A stretch of DNA of 53,699 bases from a bacterium (lineage in GTDB: Bacteria > Patescibacteriota > Saccharimonadia > Saccharimonadales > SZUA-47), in the NCBI GenBank assembly GCA_030427445.1, contig JAUIBQ010000006.1, positions 1-53,699 on the forward strand, written 5' to 3'. This document shows, piece by piece, positions 1 to 8,100 of this stretch. Position 1 is the first letter of the stretch. The number at the start of each line of letters is the position of its first letter. Position numbers and translations under genes: made by a program. The notes below the pieces were generated by a model. That model saw only the letters and a program-made list of their open reading frames with translations. It had not been told where the DNA came from and made no database searches.

Positions 1-163
1 CGAGCAGTTCCTGGGTTGGCGAGAGTTCGACGAATTTCGGCGCTTCGCGGTGGATGACCATGCGTTCTTCCTCGCCGATCGGACCGCGCTCATCGATAGG
101 GTCACCCAGCACGTTCATGGCTTTTACGAGACGGTTTTCTTCTGTTGTCAGAACGTTATTCAT
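1..163 (-). CDS. atpD: ATP synthase F1 beta subunit, 5' part only, N-terminally short
   Basis: The frame starts at ATG 163 and runs off the window (54 residues visible). It contains the AtpD stretch [19 protein letters not shown] followed by a VIHREAP motif, which in full-length beta subunits lies about 80-90 residues in, after the N-terminal beta-barrel. Here only about 16 unrelated-looking residues precede it, and an in-frame TAA lies two codons upstream of the ATG, so the barrel domain is missing. The stretch is clearly GC-richer than the neighbouring genes (CTG, CGC, CCG, GTC codons). No Shine-Dalgarno is visible; the gene begins 35 bases after the upstream membrane gene. It is either a truncated or pseudogenised copy, a foreign fragment or an assembly junction. 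The family call is firm; functionality is doubtful. Confidence 0.75.
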   Translation of the reverse strand, partial: MNNVLTTEENRLVKAMNVLGDPIDERGPIGEEERMVIHREAPKFVELSPTQELL

Positions 164-198
164 ACTTTAAGTATTTTAGCATCTACTTAAACATCATG

Positions 199-753
199 TC
201 AATTAGTTTTATTAGCCGCTATTACTAAACTGACTTTATATGCACTGTATATTAGCAATACAATACCAGCTAAGTTTAAGTAAAGAGCAAATGACAACGC
301 AGCGCTGGTCGTAGTTATTCCAATAGCAGTAAGTAATGGTGCGAGTAGGGATGTTCCACACGCTGCGCAGCCACCGCTGAGAATGCCAAATACGATACCA
401 ATGCCTCCAGATTTAGTAGTCTTAGCTCGTTGTTTAAAAGCTACGAAGAATGATGCTGCAAGCACGTAGCCAAAGATTAAGGCCATAGTGTAAACGGCAA
501 CTACGTTCGGTAGTGGCAGGCCGTCGGTACTGAACAGTACATCGCGTATAGCTTCTAGTTTAAAGGCTATGTCGATATCTAGTTTTATCAGCGTCCAAAG
601 CAGGTCAATATCTAAAAGTGCGTTGATAAGTGCGAACCCAAAGAAGCTTAGAATGATAAAGCTTACTATTCGCTTATAGCTAGAAAAAAAGTAAACGAAT
701 CCATTTCTCGCAGTAAGTAGCTTGAACTTAAGAGGTGCTTTTACTTGTGACAT
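199..753 (-). CDS. four-helix membrane protein with in-membrane CxxC, coupled to DsbA-like gene
   Basis: 184 residues with about four hydrophobic helices (roughly 30-50, 84-105, 118-143, 152-177). The only two cysteines form a CAAC motif (C129, C132) inside the third helix, within SGGCAACGTSLL. The start codon overlaps the stop of the DsbA-like gene (TAATG at 751-755), so the two are translationally coupled. I do not recognise a named family. An in-membrane CxxC next to a DsbA-like oxidase recalls the job of DsbB or VKOR, which re-oxidise DsbA, but those proteins carry a second cysteine pair that is absent here. The redox-partner role is inference; the membrane topology and cysteine pair are seen directly. 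Confidence 0.7.
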   Translation of the reverse strand: MSQVKAPLKFKLLTARNGFVYFFSSYKRIVSFIILSFFGFALINALLDIDLLWTLIKLDIDIAFKLEAIRDVLFSTDGLPLPNVVAVYTMALIFGYVLAASFFVAFKQRAKTTKSGGIGIVFGILSGGCAACGTSLLAPLLTAIGITTTSAALSFALYLNLAGIVLLIYSAYKVSLVIAANKTN

Positions 754-1469
754 TACAGCTCTGCTTCAATCAAAGCTTTGAATACTGAGAATTGCTGTGG
801 GCCGACTAAGGAGGTATCACCAACTACGAAGCTTGGAGTGCCTCGAACTTCTTTTTCTGCGGCTAATAATTGGTCGTTGTTAATATATTTGTTGATGGTC
901 ATCTGGTCATCTAGGCAGGCTGAGAACTCATTTGTTTCCGAGCCACCTGCTTGAGTATAAATGTCGGTTAGTACTTCTGCTGTCAGAACATCATCAAACT
1001 CTGCCTGGAAGTTACCTTCAGCAAAGAAATTATCATACATGTAGTCGAATACGCCATCGTGATACCCAGCAAACACGTCTCCGTGTATCTGAGAGCAGTA
1101 TGCTCCTCGTGCAGCACGACCTGAGTCTGGCCCGATAAAAGGTGTCTGGTGAATCTCAAAAGCTACTGAGTCTCCGTACTCATCTTCGATCTGGTTTTTT
1201 ACTGTGCGATGAAAGGTATTGCAGTTAGGGCAGTTATAGTCAACGAACTCGGTAATTATGACTTGCGCGTTGGGGTCTCCGATGTATAGCTTCGGGCCTT
1301 CTTCTGATTCAAATTCTTCGTCGCTAGATTCTTGGGGTGTTGCATCATTTACGCTCGAGGACTCTAAGGCTGTAAACTCCATTGCGTCGTCGTTATCGTT
1401 ATTTACAACAAAGAAACCAAAACCTACTACTAATAAAATTGCACCAATAATATAAATATACTTTTTCAT
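753..1469 (-). CDS. DsbA-like thiol:disulfide oxidoreductase, membrane anchored
   Basis: 238 residues. An N-terminal signal anchor (about residues 4-22) and an acidic Ser/Glu linker (23-58) precede a thioredoxin-fold domain with the active-site motif CPNC (C80, C83) and the cis-proline loop GTPSF (210-214). This is the DsbA/Thioredoxin_4 arrangement of exported disulfide oxidases; C125 and C185 are two further cysteines typical of that group. It would act on the outer face of the membrane, introducing disulfides into exported proteins such as the Cys-rich surface protein at 45216-48722. It overlaps the following CxxC membrane gene by one base. Start: ATG at 1469, with the hydrophobic signal immediately following. 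Confidence 0.88.
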   Translation of the reverse strand: MKKYIYIIGAILLVVGFGFFVVNNDNDDAMEFTALESSSVNDATPQESSDEEFESEEGPKLYIGDPNAQVIITEFVDYNCPNCNTFHRTVKNQIEDEYGDSVAFEIHQTPFIGPDSGRAARGAYCSQIHGDVFAGYHDGVFDYMYDNFFAEGNFQAEFDDVLTAEVLTDIYTQAGGSETNEFSACLDDQMTINKYINNDQLLAAEKEVRGTPSFVVGDTSLVGPQQFSVFKALIEAEL

Positions 1470-1489
1470 GAATATATTTAAGCAAATGC

Positions 1490-2311
1490 TTAAAGCTTAT
1501 GCAAATTGATGAATGGCAGGGAGCCGTCAGTCTGTATCGTGTCGCCCCCATTATTGTGGTCGTGATATGCATCTGTGAAGTGCTCTATGATTTCCATCGA
1601 TTCTATAGCATCGACACGTTTTAGATCGTTGATTATAAAATCACGTTCTTCATCGATGTTTGTCGCTATCATATGGTCAATCTGTAGAGTAAATAACTTG
1701 ATACCCACCGACTTGTCGTATGTTGCAGCTGCTAACCATTCTGCCTCATGGCCTCCTGGTAATCTCCATCCTTTTGGAACTTTCCAGAATCGTATGTGAT
1801 GTCGTACTTTTGGTGAGTTACCGACCTGAAGCTGATAGGCAAAATCTTGCTGACGTCCGAATAAGTACATGCTGCCTACAGGAGCATGCGGGTAGCTGCG
1901 ATTAAAGACAGTCGCATAGGCTGCATGCAAGAAAGTAAATACGCCTAAAGGATCAGCAATAGTCCATTTAGCTGCCTCAAAAGATTTATGAATATCTCTT
2001 TCTGTACCAAAAAACACTAAGTTGATAGGGTCTGCTAAGAGACCACTCCCGCTCCGTACTCGCCCTACATAATAATTTGGTAAATAACGTTTTGTAAGAA
2101 AACGGTGAATTCTCGGAAGCGTTATATACGCGGTAAATATCCAAAGGATGAGAAGTGGGTAAATTTGGTTCGACCCATCGAGCACCTGACCTACGAGAAT
2201 TCTATAAAAGAAGAAAAAGAGCGCTACAATAACAATGAAAAGCCCTAGTTTATAGAGGTATCCGAAGATGTTTACTGAATGTCTGACAATATGTTTTTTC
2301 AGAGACTGCAT
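1490..2311 (-). CDS. LssY C-terminal-domain membrane protein
   Basis: 273 residues with two N-terminal hydrophobic segments (about 15-37 and 48-63), then a soluble domain with features of the LssY_C family: YPHAPVGSMYLFGRQQDFAY followed by an RHHIRFW motif. In other bacteria this domain is found alone or fused to PAP2-type phosphatase or DedA-like membrane modules; its biochemical role is not settled. The gene lies 20 bases upstream of the DsbA-like gene on the same strand and probably shares its transcript. The family call rests on the FGRQQD and HHxRFW motifs; no function is claimed. Confidence 0.7.
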   Translation of the reverse strand: MQSLKKHIVRHSVNIFGYLYKLGLFIVIVALFFFFYRILVGQVLDGSNQIYPLLILWIFTAYITLPRIHRFLTKRYLPNYYVGRVRSGSGLLADPINLVFFGTERDIHKSFEAAKWTIADPLGVFTFLHAAYATVFNRSYPHAPVGSMYLFGRQQDFAYQLQVGNSPKVRHHIRFWKVPKGWRLPGGHEAEWLAAATYDKSVGIKLFTLQIDHMIATNIDEERDFIINDLKRVDAIESMEIIEHFTDAYHDHNNGGDTIQTDGSLPFINLHKL

Positions 2312-2439
2312 CGGATGACATTATATCTCATAATTCGCAAGAACCCTAAGCGATAACACTATTAGAAAATATTAATTTTAAAAAATCATCTATGCAGAAA
2401 TTTCGACTGGTAGTATAGTTCGATTTATATAGGAGAAAT

Positions 2440-3039
2440 ATGAAAAAGATATCGTTCAAAAAACCATCAGTAAAACAACTTTTCTTAGGGGTCGGTGTAC
2501 TATTACTCTTCGGTGCGGGTGTATGGCTGTATATGGATATGCGTAGAGCAAAAAATGATATCACTCGACTATGGATTGCGATGGAGCAAGTGCCAGAAGG
2601 TAACTACGCCCTGTATGAGAGTGACTATGTCGATGATTGTAACGATTGCAGTAGTGATTCAGGAGATATATCTTATGCTATCCAGAATCAATACGTTGAA
2701 GAACTCGAAGTTGCAAATGCAGAAACTTTATACAAAGACGTTGAGGATATTACATATGATAAAAAGCAAGTCCGGGTTATTGAGCTATTAATTACGAATA
2801 ATATGGAATGGACGTATTCAAACTATTCAAGTATTACGATGCTGACAGATGATGGTCAGATTGTTCGCCCTCTTTCGAACCTCAAACCAGGGCAAGATAA
2901 AAATACTGATATCCAAAATGGCTATGGTCTTGAGTTGGCTCCTGGCGGAAAAGGCGTAATGTATCTCTATTTCGTCGACACTGGAGAAGAAATTACGAGC
3001 CTATATGATGTAGATAGTTCTCGAAAGCTCGAGCTTTAA
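2440..3039 (+). CDS. membrane-anchored extracytoplasmic protein, unknown function
   Basis: 199 residues: a basic N-terminus, one membrane anchor (about residues 13-32), then an exported domain. The domain contains a CNDC motif (near residue 67) and a C-terminal beta-rich part (about 105-199). Its pattern of alternating hydrophobic strands followed by a glycine-rich turn resembles the Ig-like DUF4352/telomeric-like exported domains of Gram-positive lipoproteins, but this is only a fold impression. A good ribosome binding site, AGGAG, lies 5 bases before the ATG, so this gene is leadered, unlike many neighbours. It is transcribed away from the LssY_C gene. Confidence 0.65.
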   Translation: MKKISFKKPSVKQLFLGVGVLLLFGAGVWLYMDMRRAKNDITRLWIAMEQVPEGNYALYESDYVDDCNDCSSDSGDISYAIQNQYVEELEVANAETLYKDVEDITYDKKQVRVIELLITNNMEWTYSNYSSITMLTDDGQIVRPLSNLKPGQDKNTDIQNGYGLELAPGGKGVMYLYFVDTGEEITSLYDVDSSRKLEL

Positions 3040-3071
3040 TATCTTCAACTTTATGCAACTCTAAAAAGGAG

Positions 3072-3077
3072 TATACT
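3072..3077 (+). promoter_or_regulatory. -10 box, leaderless start
   Basis: TATACT seven bases before the ATG at 3085; transcription would begin at or next to the start codon. No Shine-Dalgarno is present in between. Confidence 0.6.
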
Positions 3078-3084
3078 TTAGGGT

Positions 3085-3639
3085 ATGGATATAAAGACTG
3101 CTTTAGGTATTTTACATATTGTGGGAGTCGCCATTGGTGTTGGCGGAGCGACAATAAGTGATATATTTTTCATCAGAATCTTGAAGTCACGCAAAATTAC
3201 GAAAGAACAATTTGCAGATCTAGAAGTGCTTTCAAGAGTGGTTTGGGCCGGCATCACACTATTAATAGTTTCTGGAATCGGGTTTTTATGGAAAATGTAT
3301 GCAACAAGTGGATCAATCGGCATTTTAAATTCAGATAAGTTTGTCGTTAAATTGATGATTGTTGGTGTAATTGTGTTGAACGGACTAGTATTTCGTTACA
3401 AGATATTTCCGAAAATAAAAAGCGCAATAGGCCAAAAGAACGGATTAAAACGGTACATAAATTGGTTTGCAGTTACCGGAGCAATATCGATTACAAGTTG
3501 GTACACAATTGTAATCTATTCAGTCATTCGAGGAGTGACTCAGACGTTTACAGTGTGGTTAAGTTTGTATATAGCTGCAGTTGTGGTCGCCGTGCAAGTC
3601 GCGCGAATGATGATTTCATTTTTACTTTCTGATAATTAG
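3085..3639 (+). CDS. five-helix integral membrane protein, unknown function
   Basis: 184 residues with about five membrane helices (roughly 5-27, 50-70, 85-104, 124-146, 153-177). The N-terminal stretch LHIVGVAIGVGGATISDIFF and the following WAGITLLIVSGIGFLW are reminiscent of DUF2269/CopD-like four-to-five-helix proteins with a helix-1 histidine, but no metal-site set can be assigned with confidence. Start codon ATG preceded by a TATACT box with a 7-base gap, so the mRNA is probably leaderless. It converges on the zincin gene with a 10-base gap. Confidence 0.7.
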   Translation: MDIKTALGILHIVGVAIGVGGATISDIFFIRILKSRKITKEQFADLEVLSRVVWAGITLLIVSGIGFLWKMYATSGSIGILNSDKFVVKLMIVGVIVLNGLVFRYKIFPKIKSAIGQKNGLKRYINWFAVTGAISITSWYTIVIYSVIRGVTQTFTVWLSLYIAAVVVAVQVARMMISFLLSDN

Positions 3640-3649
3640 TATTCAGCAT

Positions 3650-4033
3650 TCATAAATCTTGTGGGTGTTGGATGCGATGCATCGCTTCATGGTTAAGCCC
3701 GAAGTAGTGAGCTACCTCATGCCAAACTGTTTGAGAAACTTGCTTTTTGAGCGATGACTCATCTGCGTAGAGTTCAATCATTGGATGTCTGAAGATAGTA
3801 ATCTTTGCAGGGAGTAAACCCGACGTGCGTATACTTCTGCCTGCATCAGGCACTCCTTCAAACAAACCAAATAATGCGTCATGTGGTCGCAGCTTGGCAC
3901 TTTTTCTTTGTTCTAAAGATGGCTCATCAGCTACTTCAAACACGGCATTTTCGTGTACACGAGCATACTGCTCAGGGATGTTGTCAATGGCTTCCCTGAC
4001 GAAGGAGTCGAAGGTAGGGTTGTCTATTAGCAT
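3650..4033 (-). CDS. zincin-like metallopeptidase family protein (Zincin_1/DUF1025 type)
   Basis: 127 residues. The C-terminal part carries the zinc-protease signature HEVAHYFGLNH (H105, E106, H109, H115). The order of features matches the small cytosolic Zincin_1 family: an N-terminal helix FVREAIDNIP, a middle LFGLFEGVP segment (compare LLGLYEGVP in relatives), an ITIFRHPMIELYA strand, then the zinc helix. No signal peptide is present, so it is probably cytoplasmic; substrates of the family are unknown. The start is chosen at ATG 4033 because a TACAAT box sits 6 bases upstream on the minus strand. Confidence 0.85.
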   Translation of the reverse strand: MLIDNPTFDSFVREAIDNIPEQYARVHENAVFEVADEPSLEQRKSAKLRPHDALFGLFEGVPDAGRSIRTSGLLPAKITIFRHPMIELYADESSLKKQVSQTVWHEVAHYFGLNHEAMHRIQHPQDL

Positions 4034-4039
4034 ACGTTC

Positions 4040-4045
4040 ATTGTA
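4040..4045 (-). promoter_or_regulatory. -10 box, leaderless start of zincin gene
   Basis: On the minus strand TACAAT is followed by 6 bases and then the ATG at 4033. The spacing implies a leaderless transcript. Confidence 0.55.
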
Positions 4046-4110
4046 GCAAGTGGTGTTGTTGATTTTGATTTATCGTCTTCTCGCTGATTGATATAAAATA
4101 AGAATCACAC

Positions 4111-5121
4111 GTGAGAATTATCGAAAACTATCATCATGACCGCGGAGTTACAGTCGCTCCCAAAAAGAGAAACAAAAAATACCTAAAGGCAATCGTGTTT
4201 TTACTTGTGCTGAGTCTGTCAGGATACTTCGCGATAAACAATGCTAATCATGATTCTTATGTAGTCTTAAATGATGAAGCTGAAGAGTCGCCATCAGAGC
4301 AATTGGCTGCAGATGTGTTGCCGCTAACTACCAAAAACTATGATTTCTCAAGCATCCCTTTTCCTGGAGAGGGTCAAGTGGCATTTCGCGTAGTGGGTGA
4401 TAAAACGTGGGCTAACTCCAACGAACAAGCACCGATGGCGAGTATCACTAAAGTTGTGACAGCCCTTGCTGTGACTGAAAAAGCTCCACTCGATAGTGGT
4501 GAGCAAGGAGAAGAGATTACATTTACTTTGCAGGACGAGGCCTATTACAGTGAATATCTAGCAAAACAAGGGACAGTTACAGGAGTCACTGCTGGGCAAT
4601 CGATTTCACAGTATCATGCTTTGCAAGCTATTTTGCTCGCATCTTCCAACAATATAGCGGATACATTAGCCGATCATTATTTTGAGAATCAGCAAGATTT
4701 TGTAGCGTACGCCAATAGTATGCTGTTAAAGCTGGAGCTGGAAGACACTACAGTGGCTGATGCAAGCGGTTTTAACCCATCAAGCGTAAGTACACCGATG
4801 GACTTGCTCGATATAGGCGAGTACGCACTTGCGAATCCGGTGCTTGCAACTATAGTCGCGCAAGATGAAGCAGTGATTATGGACGGCGTGCGAATCCCAA
4901 ACTACAATGCGTTAATAGGCTTTGATGAGACGAATGGGATAAAGCCAGGATTCACCGACGAAGCAGGGTACTGTCTGTTATTTTCTGCACTATTTCCTGA
5001 TAGTGAAGGCAACAATGTACAGTTTGTGGCAGTTGTGATGGGTATCCAAGACAGGGCAGTCTACTATGATACGTTAACAACATTATTCAATGGCGCAAAA
5101 GAAGCTATAGCGAGCCAGTAA
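4111..5121 (+). CDS. D-alanyl-D-alanine carboxypeptidase, peptidase S11 family
   Basis: 336 residues: a short cytoplasmic start, a membrane anchor (about 25-42), a linker, then a penicillin-binding fold. The SxxK motif is SITK (S111, K114), the SxN motif is SNN (S179-N181), and the third motif, normally KTG, reads KPG (K278-G280) followed by FT. The family trims the terminal D-Ala of peptidoglycan pentapeptides outside the membrane. The Thr-to-Pro change in KTG is unusual and may affect beta-lactam binding or activity. Start: GTG at 4111, the only in-frame start before the anchor; a TATAAAAT element lies 11-12 bases upstream. Followed directly by a strong hairpin terminator. Confidence 0.85.
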   Translation: MRIIENYHHDRGVTVAPKKRNKKYLKAIVFLLVLSLSGYFAINNANHDSYVVLNDEAEESPSEQLAADVLPLTTKNYDFSSIPFPGEGQVAFRVVGDKTWANSNEQAPMASITKVVTALAVTEKAPLDSGEQGEEITFTLQDEAYYSEYLAKQGTVTGVTAGQSISQYHALQAILLASSNNIADTLADHYFENQQDFVAYANSMLLKLELEDTTVADASGFNPSSVSTPMDLLDIGEYALANPVLATIVAQDEAVIMDGVRIPNYNALIGFDETNGIKPGFTDEAGYCLLFSALFPDSEGNNVQFVAVVMGIQDRAVYYDTLTTLFNGAKEAIASQ

Positions 5122-5161
5122 AAACGCCTCCTATCTCTAAGACGATGGAGGCGTTTTGTTT
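5119..5161. terminator. bidirectional intrinsic terminator
   Basis: Inverted repeat AAAACGCCTCC (5121-5131) and GGAGGCGTTTT (5147-5157), 11 bp with a 15-base loop. It has T-rich flanks on both strands and lies between two convergent genes ending at 5121 and 5181. Confidence 0.85.
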
Positions 5162-5180
5162 CTAGGACGATTTTTTTCTT

Positions 5181-8100
5181 CTATTCTTCTGTGAACCGTC
5201 TGTAACCATAGTAGAGAATGATTGCTACTATCGGGAGTGCCCACCAGTACCAGCAGATGCCTAGGATCTTAAAGCAGCCACTTTCATCTTCATTGTGGTC
5301 CTCGTCGTCTGAGGAAATGTCTGCATTTGACTCGTCAGTTGTGCTTTGAAGCACCTCAGCTTCGTCAGAAGTTTCTGACTCTTCTTCCGATTCTTCATCA
5401 CTTGTACCTTGAGTAGTGAAGGTGTTGTTGTTTGAAGATGCAAGAAGTAATGGAGTATTGTCTCCTCCAATGCCACCCGTTGTTGGAGTAGAGATATCTT
5501 CATCACCAGTATTATCACCGAGCACTCCAGTGCCACCAGAGCTGTCTGTTGTGTCTGGTTCTTCAGTTACACTAAAGTTGTCTGTTGCGACAGGATCGGT
5601 TGCATTTCCAGCTACGTCTGTTGCAAATGCTTGAACAGTGTAGTCACCTACAGCTAATGGGTCAACGACTTCTAGCGTCCAAGTGCCATCACCATTGTTT
5701 GTTGCGGCGTAGTCTGTTCCGTTAATAGAAACGGTTACGACTGCGTCGTTATCATCTACCGTTCCTGTAATCGTCGGTGTCGTGTCTGTTCCATCATCAA
5801 TTGTATTAATTGTTACTGCTGGAGCAGTAGTATCAAGCACAAAAATATATTCTGTAGTGTTACCTGTTACATCGAATAGTACTAATGTGTTTTCACCTTC
5901 TAGTGCACCGAATCTACCAGGTACAACGCCATTGAGATCACTCCATTTGTTGTCTGTAAAATCTTTTTCGACGCCGTTTAGTGTGAGTTTGTCTACTTTG
6001 TATTCATCGAACAGCTTGAAGCTGACTGTGCTAAATACGTTTGGCGTACCGACAGACTCTGCTTTTACGGTGATTGTTGGGTCAGTGCGGTCGACGATGA
6101 ATGTGTCGCTTACTGCATCTGATCTGTTTCCAGCTTGGTCAATTGCTACGCCGTAGAGAGTGTGTTCACCCTCGCTGAGGCCACTGCTGTCGCACACTGC
6201 GTCGAGGTTGCGATTAGGTGATACATTCTCTTTGCAGAGATTTTCTGGAGCCTCTGAGTCAAAGTAAATGTATTTCGCTATGGTTGTACCGTCTGCTTCA
6301 CCTTGTGCGCGTAAGCGAGTTGAGAACGTACCGTTCACATTGCTTGGAGGCTGTATTTGGAAGTACGTCGTAGGTGCGACTGTATCCAGCGTGAAGTCGT
6401 AGGAAGTCGTATTCCCAGCTACATCGAACACTACAATAGTGTTTGCACCTTCAACCGCGCCAAAGACACCTGGGCGTACGTTATTGACGTCACTCCATTT
6501 GTTGTCTGTAAGATCTTTAACGACGCCGTTTATCTCAACTTTGTCGATATTGTATTGGTCGAACAATTTGAAGCTCACATTGCTAAACATTGGTGCAGAT
6601 CCAGTCGATGAATCCTTGACAGTGATTGTCGGATCGGTGTTATCGACGATAAAACTTTTAACGTGAGTTCCACCGCCGTTTGAGTTGCCCGCTAGGTCGC
6701 TTGCCAATACTGTCACGCAGTATCTTCCATCTTCAAGAACGGTTGTATCGAAATCTGCTGTCCACTCACCAGAAACAACTGGCACCGTCATTGAAAGCGT
6801 GAATGCTCCACAGTTACCCGTATCTGGTTTTAGTGGTCGTATATATACCGCAACTTCTTCAACACCACTTACGTTATCGGTTGCAGTTCCAGCTACAGTG
6901 AGCGGACTGTTGTATGTGTCGTCAACAACTGGTGTGTCGATACTGATAGTTGGTGCGGTTGAATCGATTGTGAACTGTCGGCTTAGAGTCGATGCTGTGT
7001 TGCGTGGGTCGCCATTGTCTTGCGCGTTTGTGCGAATAGTGTAAACACCGTCAGCCAATGCAGGGATAGGACACACGAGTTCGTGTTCTACTACATCGCC
7101 AGTTAACTGAGAACAAGGATGTAGGAATGTTGAGTTTGACTCGTCATAGATGTTGGCAGTAACCCTGTAGAGCGATGTTTCATCTGTCGCGAGTACTCTG
7201 ATTTCAGTAGGGTTGTAGCTATCTGCATCAGGTGTGATGATAGTTACGACGGGCTTCGTAGTGTCAGGAATTACAGTAGTGTCAGTTGTTGTAGACACAT
7301 TATCGAATACATATCCACCTCCTACGTTTGATGGCACCGCAGTGCCCGCAGCTCTAAATAGAAGCCGGTCGATTGCAGGCACAATATTACCATTTCCAGC
7401 TTGTTCACTGCTGTAGCGATAGTATTGTTCCCATGTGGTTCCGGTATGAACTAGTGAATCATCAAAGTAAATTCTTACTACGTCGTTTGCTTCACCGTCT
7501 ACTAGCTCGATTTCGAATCGTACTGTATGAGCAACGTCACGTGAGAGCTCAGGAAGTGTTGTTGGCACGAATCCACCAGTGCTGTTTGTGTCGTAGAATG
7601 TTACTGCTGTGCCTGTTGGTGTGTCTGCTAAGCTCAGGTAGCTCATGCGATTACCTGTGCCATCGTCAGGAGATATTGAAAGTGCGAGACCACTTTGTTC
7701 AGACTGTTCAGTAGATCCGAACGCGAATTCAGCTTCAAAGTAGTCGTTTGCTACATCTTCGCCTGCAAGTCCGCTTGTTGATGGGGAAGAGAATGTCTGG
7801 TTCCCGAAGGCATTTGAAGTCAAGCCGTTAGAGAGTCGTAACACTTTACAGCCTAGTTCAGGATATCCATAGGTGTTGTCTGTGATTTCTTCATCAAAAG
7901 TACCAGTAGATTTCCATCCGTTTTGGCTATCTATAGTTCCATCGACGAAGCCTGAATCAAAGATGCTAGAGTTACATGCTTCCACAACAGGGGATAATCT
8001 ATAGACCCTATCGTTGTCACGCCCAGGTATACCACTTCGTTCCCAATCATACGCAGGGGCGAATACCGTTACATCTAACGTATCGTTGTCTACGTAGATA

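Noticed and set aside
2346-2564. 72-codon minus-strand ORF before 2440
   Set aside because: Lies across the promoter and 5' end of the anchored-protein gene; Phe/Ile/Leu-rich reverse reading of an A/T-rich signal anchor.
5782-7714. Several plus-strand ORFs opposite the giant adhesin
   Set aside because: Thr/Ser/Asp-rich codons on the real strand make stop-poor Ser/Val-rich frames on the other; no start signals or domains.
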